Below, piece after piece: positions 1-6,600 of a stretch of 9,387 bases of DNA (the first letter of the stretch is position 1; each line of letters begins with the position of its first letter). The stretch is from JAAYDS01 sp039680625. Its GTDB lineage: Bacteria > Chloroflexota > Anaerolineae > UBA1429. The notes under the pieces were generated by a model, which saw only the letters and a list, made by a program, of their open reading frames with translations, made no database searches and was not told the origin of the DNA. A program made the translations under genes and the position numbers. The DNA lies in NCBI GenBank assembly GCA_039680625.1, contig JBDKSN010000204.1, positions 1 through 9,387 of the forward strand. The letters are read 5' to 3'.

Positions 1-1292
1 GTCTGGTCACGCGGGATAATGACCAGCGCGCCCTCTTGTTCAGAAGGCAGGGTCGAGTACTCGCTGGCTCCATACTGAGCGGCGAGCTCGTCGAACTGGG
101 TGGGTAGCGTGGAATAGACATAATCCAGGCGTAGGCGCGCCGTGCGGTCCTGCCAGATCGCGCCAGGCGAGATCCCCAGCGCGAGGTGGCGCGCGCCGTC
201 GACGTCGGCGGCGAGCACGTACACTTGGAAGAGGTTGGCGCAGCACAGGGCGACGGCCAGCGTGGCGAGCTGGCGCGTGGTCCAGCCCCGCTGCGTGCAC
301 ACCAAGAGCAGTAGCGGCACCAAGAGGATCAGGTACTCGAGCTCGTCGGGCAGCAGCACAAAGCGCAATCCATAGAGCGCCACGGCTACGCCGAACAGCC
401 ACTCCCACGCGCCAGGCGGCGGGCGCAACCCGTGTCGCCAGCGCCACCAACCAACCCCCACGAGCGCCGCCCAGCCCAGAGGCCCCAACACCTGGACCAC
501 GCCCACGCCAGCGCGCAGCGCGCGTTGCCCCAGCGGATCGGGCAGCACCACCGTAGCCGTGCGCCACGCCTCGCGATAGAGGGCATAGGGCGCCAGGCCG
601 CTGAGGGCAAACAGGGCTACCGCGACGGCCGCCTGGCCGAGGGTGGGGCGGGCATAACGCCACAGGGTGAGGGCGATGGCGGCGGCGAGCAGGACGGCAT
701 CCAGGCGGGTGGCCGTGGCCACGCCCAGCGCCAGCGCCAGGGCGACGAGGTGGCCCACCGAGGGGCGCTCGAGATAGCGCGAGGCCACGCTCAGCGCAGC
801 CAGCCCCCAGAAGAGGCCCTGCGACGTCTCGAGGAGGGTGTTGCCGCTGATGATGACGATGGGCACGGCCACCAAGGCCAGGGTGGCGGCTACTGCGCGC
901 GGCACCGAAGGAGGGCGTTCACGCTGCACGCGCAGGGCCAGCCCATAGAAGAGGGCTACGGCGCCGAGATAGTGCGCCAGAGCATAGAGCTTGCCCGCCC
1001 AGGGGCCAAACCAGTAGACGAGGGGATAGATGGCCGCCTCGTAGGCGGGAAAGCCCCAGCCGCGGCTGGGCGCCCAGCCCTGAGCGCCCCAAGCAGCGGC
1101 CTTCTCAGCGACGAAATAGCCGTCGAGGTCGCCCGAGAGGCCCACGGGCAGGTTGATGAGCGCGAGGGCGAGAGCCACCCCCAGACAGAGCGCCAGCCCG
1201 CGTCCAGCGTGCTGCGTCGCGCCGGGTGAAGACAAGGCCGGCGCTCCCGAGGGATGCGCCGGCTCGCTCGCGTGGCAACAGAGGGAGCTCAC
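1..1292 (-). CDS. Polytopic membrane protein, GT-C glycosyltransferase-like (C-terminus beyond left edge)
   Basis: The minus frame is open from the GTG at 1292-1290 to the left edge (430 codons, no stop). The start overlaps the tyrS stop as GTGA, suggesting translational coupling; no strong ribosome binding site is visible, and in-frame TTG (codon 20) or GTG (codon 39) are alternatives. After about 30 polar residues come roughly eight to nine hydrophobic segments, including ~32-52, ~102-121, ~132-150, ~158-171, ~180-212, ~219-238, ~263-283, ~297-330 and ~338-360. The first loop carries GDLDGYF (54-60), then GWGFPAYEAAIYPLVYW (78-94), and a later stretch reads ATRLDAVLLAAA (194-205). A first external loop with acidic residues, followed by repeated helix pairs, is typical of GT-C enzymes that use polyprenyl-phosphate sugars; D55 or D57 could be the catalytic acid. 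That assignment is inference from topology and motif style. An uncharacterised membrane protein of the same fold is the alternative. It is probably cotranscribed with tyrS, with no obvious functional link. Confidence 0.72.
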   Translation of the reverse strand, partial: MSSLCCHASEPAHPSGAPALSSPGATQHAGRGLALCLGVALALALINLPVGLSGDLDGYFVAEKAAAWGAQGWAPSRGWGFPAYEAAIYPLVYWFGPWAGKLYALAHYLGAVALFYGLALRVQRERPPSVPRAVAATLALVAVPIVIISGNTLLETSQGLFWGLAALSVASRYLERPSVGHLVALALALGVATATRLDAVLLAAAIALTLWRYARPTLGQAAVAVALFALSGLAPYALYREAWRTATVVLPDPLGQRALRAGVGVVQVLGPLGWAALVGVGWWRWRHGLRPPPGAWEWLFGVAVALYGLRFVLLPDELEYLILLVPLLLLVCTQRGWTTRQLATLAVALCCANLFQVYVLAADVDGARHLALGISPGAIWQDRTARLRLDYVYSTLPTQFDELAAQYGASEYSTLPSEQEGALVIIPRDQ

Positions 1293-2509
1293 CGCGCCAC
1301 AACGCGCTGGTAGCGCTTTTTGCCCGCACGCAGCAGCAGTCCGCGGCCCAGCAAACGGTCGCGCGCGACGACCGCGTTGGGGTCGGTGATGACCTCGCCA
1401 TCGACATAAGCGCCGCCCTGCTCGATGAGTCGACGGGCCTCGCTGCGCGTCTTGGTCAGGCCGGCCAGGCAAAAGAGCTCGGCCACGGAGACCGTCTCCT
1501 CCAGCTGCGCCGCAACGAGCTCGGTGGTGGGCGCCGCCTCGGCATCGCCGCTGCCGAACAGGTCGCGCGAGCGTTGTAGCGCGTCGTTGGCCACGGCGTC
1601 GCCATACGAAATGCGCGTGATCTCATAGGCCAGGCGCTCTTTGGCCTGGCGCAGGTCGGCGCCCTCGGCGCGAGTCAGCTCAGCGATCTCGTCGAGCGGC
1701 AGGAAGGTGTAGAACTTGAAAAAGCGCTCGACATCGGCGTCTTCGGTGTTGATCCAGTACTGATAGTACTTGAACGGCGGAAGCAAGTTCGGGTCGAGCC
1801 AGACGGCGCCCTCGGCGGTCTTGCCCATCTTGGCGCCCGAGGCCGTGGTCAGCAGCGGGAAGGTGAGCGCAAACACCTCGGCATTTTCGACGCGACGGAT
1901 GAGGTCGACGCCCGCCAGGATGTTGGCCCACTGATCGTTGCCGCCGAACTGGAGCACGCAGCCGTAGCGACGGTAGAGCGTGAGATAGTCATAGGCCTGC
2001 AAGATCTGGTAGTTGAACTCGATGAAAGAGAGGCCCCGCTCCCAGCGCGTGCGGTAGGCATCGGTGGCCAGCATGCGGTTCACGGAAAAGTGCACGCCGA
2101 TCTCGCGTAAAAAGTCGATATAGCGGAGCGGCAGCAGCCACTCGGCGTTGTTCAGCAGCAAGGCCCGCCCATCACTAAAGTCGATGTAACGCGCGAGCTG
2201 GGCCTTGATCGCCTGGCAGTTCTGCTCGATCTTCTCGGGCGTGAGCATCTGGCGCATCTCGGTGCGGCCCGAGGGGTCGCCGATCAGGCCGGTGCCCGCG
2301 CCCACGAGCATGATGGGGCGGTGGCCGGCGCGCTGCATGTGCGCCATGGCCATGATGGTGAGCAGGCTACCCGCGTGCAGGCTGGGGGCGGAGGGGTCAT
2401 AGCCAATATAGCAGGTCACCGGACGTTCGAGGGCCTGACGCAGCCCCTCTTCGTTGGATACCTGTTCGACAAAGCCACGCTCCTTGAGCACGTCGTATAC
2501 GTTGGCCAT
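1289..2509 (-). CDS. tyrS: Tyrosyl-tRNA synthetase
   Basis: Class I aminoacyl-tRNA synthetase that charges tRNA-Tyr with tyrosine using ATP in the cytoplasm. The 406-residue protein is full length for bacterial TyrRS. The HIGH-box equivalent is HAGS (45-48) in YDPSAPSLHAGSLL, and the KMSKS equivalent is KMGKT (227-231). The tyrosine pocket shows the Y-x3-Q-x2-D signature (Y167, Q171, D174) and QFGGNDQW (187-194). An S4-type RNA-binding domain occupies about 340-406, with LTKTRSEARRLIEQGGAYVDG its core. The HxGS variant of the HIGH box is known in other bacterial TyrRS, so it is not a defect. The ATG at 2509-2507 is preceded by GAAGGGG, four bases upstream, which supports this start. A strong promoter lies upstream at 2575-2603, giving a leader of about 60 nt, too short for a T-box. 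The stop overlaps the GTG of the downstream membrane-protein gene. Confidence 0.98.
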   Translation of the reverse strand: MANVYDVLKERGFVEQVSNEEGLRQALERPVTCYIGYDPSAPSLHAGSLLTIMAMAHMQRAGHRPIMLVGAGTGLIGDPSGRTEMRQMLTPEKIEQNCQAIKAQLARYIDFSDGRALLLNNAEWLLPLRYIDFLREIGVHFSVNRMLATDAYRTRWERGLSFIEFNYQILQAYDYLTLYRRYGCVLQFGGNDQWANILAGVDLIRRVENAEVFALTFPLLTTASGAKMGKTAEGAVWLDPNLLPPFKYYQYWINTEDADVERFFKFYTFLPLDEIAELTRAEGADLRQAKERLAYEITRISYGDAVANDALQRSRDLFGSGDAEAAPTTELVAAQLEETVSVAELFCLAGLTKTRSEARRLIEQGGAYVDGEVITDPNAVVARDRLLGRGLLLRAGKKRYQRVVAR

Positions 2510-2513
2510 GCTG

Positions 2514-2520
2514 CCCCTTC
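2514..2520 (-). promoter_or_regulatory. Ribosome binding site of tyrS
   Basis: On the minus strand the sequence reads GAAGGGG followed by CAGC and the ATG of tyrS. The purine-rich core lies four bases from the start codon and fixes the choice of ATG at 2509. Confidence 0.7.
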
Positions 2521-2549
2521 TTGACGCTTCCTTATCGCTGAACTAGAGT
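2521..2549 (+). promoter_or_regulatory. Possible promoter of the TauE/SafE gene
   Basis: TTGACG (2521-2526) is followed after 17 bases by TAGAGT (2544-2549), a five-of-six and a four-of-six match to the consensus boxes. The predicted start near 2556 lies about 70 bases before the GTG at 2627. It faces the tyrS promoter, so the two predicted starts are only about 12 bases apart and the 5' ends of the transcripts would overlap. Confidence 0.45.
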
Positions 2550-2574
2550 GCTCGCTTGCACGAGTGTGAGCTTG

Positions 2575-2603
2575 ATCGTACCGGCAGGCAGGGGGCCTGT
2601 CAA
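2575..2603 (-). promoter_or_regulatory. Sigma-70-type promoter of tyrS
   Basis: Reading the minus strand, a perfect -35 box TTGACA (2603-2598) is followed after exactly 17 bases by TACGAT (2580-2575), matching TATAAT at four of six positions. The predicted start near 2568 gives a leader of about 60 nt. The -35 box is preceded by GCGTGGAT, and the same 14-base string recurs in the tRNA-Asp promoter. The site points toward tyrS and its coupled downstream gene. Confidence 0.75.
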
Positions 2604-2626
2604 ATCCACGCGCCGAGGTGCTGTTG

Positions 2627-3346
2627 GTGCAAGACATCGGACTGCTCGCGGGCACGGTGCTGATCGCTGGCCTGATCTCGGGGACCACGGGCTTTGGCTT
2701 TGGCCTGTTCACCGTGGGGATGTTCTCGCTGATGATGCCCGTGCCGCGGGCGACGGCGATCTCGTCGCTGGTGGGGCTGACGAGCATCCTGGCTAACGTG
2801 TGGAGCACGCGCAAGAGCATCGACTGGCGCGAGGCGTGGCCGCTGCTGCTCACGGGGGTGCCCGCGACGGTGGTGGGGGTCTATCTGCTGCACAACCTGC
2901 CCGTGGCCACGTTGCGCGCCGCCATCGCCGTGATGATCTTCATCGGCTGCGCGCTCACCTTCTGGGCGCCGCCCAAGCCGCTGGTGCAGCGCGCCTGGCC
3001 GTGGGCCTATGTGGCGGGCACGCTCTCGGGCCTGTTCGGCGGGTCGGTCAACATGGGCGGGCCGCCGCTCGTGTTCTACACCCTGGTGCGCGCGTGGGAC
3101 AAGGTCACGTGCAAGGGGATCTTTTCCATCGTATTCCTGGTGGTCAGCCTGGTGCGACTGCCACTGTATGCGCTGGCCGGCGACATCACCGGCGAGGTGC
3201 TGTTGACGAGCTTGGCGCTGATCGTGCCGGCGGTGCTGGGCACGTTCCTCGGCGCGCGCGTCTTCCGCCGCCTGACGACGCAGGGCTTTCGCTACGCGGT
3301 CACGGGCGTGCTCGTGGCGCTGGCCATCCGGCAGCTGTTCGGCTAA
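2627..3346 (+). CDS. TauE/SafE family membrane permease
   Basis: Integral membrane protein of the TauE/SafE (sulfite exporter) family, which moves sulfite, sulfonates or related organic anions across the cytoplasmic membrane; the substrate here cannot be told from sequence. With start GTG at 2627 it has 239 residues, normal to slightly short for the family. It shows the duplicated layout: a first half with LISGTTGFGFGLFTVG (16-31) and a second half with SGLFGGSVNMGGPPLVFY (134-151), the paired Gly-rich helix motifs typical of the family. Hydrophobic stretches fall near 5-39, 43-58, 71-88, 96-113, 125-141, 165-183, 189-213 and 222-237. The 2627 start is preferred because GAGGTG (2615-2620) lies six bases before it; an in-frame GTG at 2618 would add three residues but has no clear binding site. 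The gene is divergent from tyrS and is followed by a hairpin terminator. Confidence 0.9.
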   Translation: MQDIGLLAGTVLIAGLISGTTGFGFGLFTVGMFSLMMPVPRATAISSLVGLTSILANVWSTRKSIDWREAWPLLLTGVPATVVGVYLLHNLPVATLRAAIAVMIFIGCALTFWAPPKPLVQRAWPWAYVAGTLSGLFGGSVNMGGPPLVFYTLVRAWDKVTCKGIFSIVFLVVSLVRLPLYALAGDITGEVLLTSLALIVPAVLGTFLGARVFRRLTTQGFRYAVTGVLVALAIRQLFG

Positions 3347-3364
3347 GTGCCGCGAGCGACAACG

Positions 3365-3396
3365 AAAGAGGGGTGAGCGATAGCCCACCCCTCTTT
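3365..3396. terminator. Bidirectional Rho-independent-type terminator
   Basis: Arms AAAGAGGGGTG (3365-3375) and CACCCCTCTTT (3386-3396) form an 11-bp perfect stem around a 10-base loop. Because the arms end in A-runs and T-runs, the hairpin can act on both strands. It sits 18 bases after the permease stop on the plus strand and 5 bases after the 3' end of tRNA-Asp on the minus strand, so it fits a shared terminator for two convergent units. The T-run is better on the plus strand (CTTTT) than on the minus. Confidence 0.85.
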
Positions 3397-3401
3397 TGGT
3401 G

Positions 3402-3474
3402 CGGAAGCGACGGGATTCGAACCCGCGATCTTCGGCTTGACAGGCCGACATGTTAACCGCTACACTACGCCTCC
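3402..3474 (-). tRNA. tRNA-Asp (anticodon GUC)
   Basis: The minus strand folds as a full 73-base cloverleaf. The acceptor stem GGAGGCG pairs with CGCTTCC with one G-U pair. The D stem GTGT/ACAT encloses AGCGGTTA, and the anticodon stem TCGGC/GCCGA encloses CTGTCAA, giving anticodon GTC (Asp). The variable loop is AGATC, and the T arm GCGGG-TTCGAAT-CCCGT contains the universal TTCGA. The discriminator base is G73, as expected for tRNA-Asp. CCA is not encoded at the 3' end (the next bases are CAC), so it would be added by CCA transferase. Its own promoter lies just upstream and the shared terminator just downstream, so it looks like a single-tRNA transcript. Confidence 0.97.
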
Positions 3475-3484
3475 AACGCACCCC

Positions 3485-3512
3485 AGTATATCGGACTCGG
3501 GCGGGGTGTCAA
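3485..3512 (-). promoter_or_regulatory. Sigma-70-type promoter of tRNA-Asp
   Basis: On the minus strand TTGACA (3512-3507) is followed after 16 bases by TATACT (3490-3485), close to the ideal sequence. The predicted start is near 3478, only a few bases before the mature 5' end at 3474, so the precursor would have almost no 5' leader. The -35 box and the eight bases before it match those of the tyrS promoter. Confidence 0.75.
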
Positions 3513-3596
3513 ATCCACGCCCGCCCCGGGTGCACCCCTCGGTGTGAATGACGAGCAAGGCCCCTCTTGGGTACGAATGGCCACGAGAATAGCGCG

Positions 3597-3625
3597 TTGA
3601 CACGCGCCACGGATGTATATAGGCT
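3597..3625 (+). promoter_or_regulatory. Likely promoter of the TIR-NB-ARC-TPR gene
   Basis: A perfect TTGACA (3597-3602) is followed after 17 bases by TAGGCT (3620-3625), a three-to-four-of-six match; TATATA at 3616-3621 is a better -10 by sequence but only 13 bases away. The predicted start near 3632 lies downstream of the first in-frame ATG (3613) and upstream of the ATG at 3667, which supports the latter as the true start. Confidence 0.5.
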
Positions 3626-3666
3626 ATTGCCCAAGCTTACGCACGATCAAGGGAGCGGGGGGCGCC

Positions 3667-6600
3667 ATGAGTGACCGGCCGTCCACGGGTGGCAAGCTTT
3701 ATGATGTTTTCCTCTCGTATAGCTGGCAAGACGACAAGCCTTTCGTCGGGAAGCTCGATGATGACCTGAGAAAGGCGGGTTTCGCTGTCTTTCGCGATGA
3801 GGAGGAAATGCCCAGCCGCGGGCCGGCACTGCGCACCGAACTTCGCATGGCCATCGACGCCTCCGACCGGTTCTTGCCCGTCATCGGCCCGGCAGCCGTG
3901 CATTCGGCTGCGGTGCAGCTCGAATGGAACCACGCGCGGGCCACCTGCAAGGCCATCACGCCCATCCTGCGGCTGAGCGGGCCGGAGGTGATGCCCGAGG
4001 AATGGCGCAACCCCGACGGGCCGCTGTATTTCGACTTTCGCTGGTGTCAGCCGGGTGATGCTGACTATGAAGCGAAGCTGGCCCAGCTCATCCGGCGGCT
4101 GCACGAGCCGATCGTGCCCATAGGCCCATTGTATGGCGCACTGCCGTTGCTGCCGGCCGGGGTCATCGCCCGGCGCGAGATGGAAGACCTGCTGCAGCTG
4201 CTCGACCCGAACAAGAGCGTGCTCGCGATCACTGGCAGTGCCACCGTCGGCGCGCTCCACGCCACAGGGGGCCTGGGCAAGACCGTCCTCGCGGCCCAGT
4301 TCGTCCACAACTGTGCGATACGCCACGTCTTTTTCGACGGCCTCATCTGGGTCGAGGTGGGCAAGACGCCCGACATCCCCTCCTTGCAGGCGGGCATCGG
4401 CGCGGTGTTCGGCGACTCACGCCTCAACTATCCGGACGAGGAGCGCGGCCAGGCGAGCCTGCAATACATCCTGCGAGACAAGCACGCCCTCATCGTCCTC
4501 GATAACTGCTGGGAGGCCAGAGACGTTCGGCCCTTCCTGGTCGACGTGCCGGACTGCCGCTGGCTGATCACGACGCGCAAGCGGGCGTTAGGCAATCTCC
4601 TTGGCTTGCTGCAGAGCAACGTCATTGCCGTGGGTTATCTCACGCCGGAGGAGGGCCTCGCCCTGATCGCCCAACGGCTGGGCCTCGATCCTGCAAGCGA
4701 GTATGCCGATAAGGGCCTACATCGGCAGATCGCCGAGGTGTTGGGCGGGCACACGCAGGCCATCGCCATCGCCGCCGCCCGATTGGACCCGAAGAGCGAG
4801 CGCCACGTGTCCGCGGCCGACCTGTTGCGGCGCTTTCAGGAGCAACAGGAGGGGCCATCGCCCTTTGCCGACCTGGCCCTCGAGGATGACGAGCGCGTCG
4901 CGAACCTGGAACTGTCGCTGAGTGAGAGCTATGACGACCTGCTCCCCGAAGACCGGCGCCGCTTTCGCCTGTTGGGGCTGCTGGCGCCCGACAGTTCGTT
5001 CGATCGCTCGCTGGCCGCCGCACTGTGGGGCGTCCCGGAGGATGAGGCGCAGGACGGCCTGAGCTTCCTGGTGGGGCAGTCGCTGCTCGATCGCACGGAG
5101 GGCGGGCGCTATGTGCAGCATGACCTGTTGCGCGCTTACGCCCTGGCGCTGCTCCAGCGAGGCGGCGGCGATGAGCCGGCCTTCGGCCGCTATGCCGACT
5201 GGGTGATCGAGTTCGCGAGGGCCTTCGATGAACTGTTGCAAGAGGAGTGGCATACACTGGAGCCGGATCTGCCCCATGTCGACTGGGTGGGCGACGCACT
5301 GCTGGCCCGCTGGCGGGCCACCTCCAATGATGCCACCTGGGCGAACCGTATGGTTGCTTTCGCTAGGAACGTCGCGCGCTATGTTAATAAGCGGCGGCGG
5401 GCGGTGTCGACTGCCAGTGGTACTACTCTGCGTGGGCTGGACTGGCTGGAGACCGGGCGCGCCATCGCTCACCAGGCGGGCGAGCAGGATGCTGAGGCGT
5501 TGTTACTTAATGAAGCCGGTTGGGCCTGGTTTGAGTTGGGCGAAAGGGCGAAGGCCCTGGACTATTATCAACAGGCGTTGCCCCTTTGGCGTATGGTTGG
5601 CGATCACGCTAATGAGGCGGCAACCCTTAACGCCCTAGGCAGGGCCTGGTCTGCCCTAGGTGAAAGGGCTAAGGCTCTGGGCTATTACCAACAGGCGCTG
5701 TCTCTCTGGCGTGCTGTGGGCAATCATGCCGGTGAGGCGGGTACTCTGAACAACCTTGGCAGAGTATGGTTTGCTCTAGGTGAGATGGATAAGGCTCTAG
5801 ACTATTACCAACAAGCGCTATCCCTCTGGCGTGTAGTGGGCAATCATGCCGGTGAGGCAAGTATCCTGAACAACCTTGGTAGGCTGTGGTCCGGCCTAGG
5901 CGAAAAGACCAAGGCGCTGGACTATTATCAGCAATCGCTATCTGTCAAGCGTGTCGTGGGCGACCGCGGAGGTGAGGCGACGGCGCTCAACAACCTCGGC
6001 CGGGTCTGGCATGTTCTGGGCGACCAATCCAAGGCCCTTGACTATTACCAACAGGCCCTTTCCCTCTGGCGTGCCATAGGTAGCCGCGGCGGCGAGGCAA
6101 CCACGCTCACCAATATCGGCCAGGTCTGGTCTGTCTTTGGTGACAAGACCAAGGCTCTGGACTGTTACCAGCAGGCGCTGTCTTTCAGACGCGCTGTGAG
6201 GAGCCGCTCTGGCGAAGCGGCTGTCCTTAGCAATATTGGTCAGATCTGGTCTGATTTGGGCGAGAAGACCAAGGCCTTGGAGTACCTCCAGCAGGCGCTA
6301 TCCCTCAGACGTGCGGTGAGTGACCGTGCTGGCGAGGCGACTACTCTCCACAGTATGGGCAGCGTTTGGTCCGACCTTGGTGACCAAAGCCAGGCCCTGG
6401 ACTATCTCCAACAGGCGCTCTCCCTCAGACGCACTGTGGGCGACCGTGCCGGTGAGGCAGCCACCCTAAATGCCATCAGTAGGGTTTGGTCTGCCCTGGG
6501 TGACAAAGCCAAGGCCCTAGACTGCCTCCAGGAGGCGCTGCTCATCTTTCGCTGTATGGGCGGCCGCGACGGCGAGGCGATCACTCTCAACAATCTCGGC

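Noticed and set aside
40..663. Minus-strand 207-codon frame starting with ATG
   Set aside because: Same strand as the membrane protein but another reading frame. It is rich in R, A, P and G with no membrane segments, whereas the alternative frame is open through the entire 1292 bases and is strongly hydrophobic.
432..1229. Plus-strand 265-codon frame
   Set aside because: Antisense to the membrane protein frame, which has regular hydrophobic segments and a start coupled to tyrS. The plus frame is G/R/H/Q-rich with no motif.
2373..2378. HIGH box of TyrRS reads HAGS, losing the second histidine
   Set aside because: HxGS is a known natural variant in bacterial TyrRS, and all other active-site motifs are intact, so it is not a sign of inactivation.
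2510..2626. Possible T-box riboswitch before tyrS
   Set aside because: The predicted leader is only about 60 nt and shows no T-box sequence or specifier stem.
3395..3402. Encoded CCA end on tRNA-Asp
   Set aside because: After the discriminator G the minus strand reads CAC then CA. The CCA triplet is displaced by two bases and cannot be the mature end.
2600..3481. Minus-strand 293-codon frame spanning the permease and tRNA
   Set aside because: It runs through the tRNA and terminator and is antisense to a clear TauE/SafE membrane protein. Its H/R/Q-rich composition is typical of a shadow frame.
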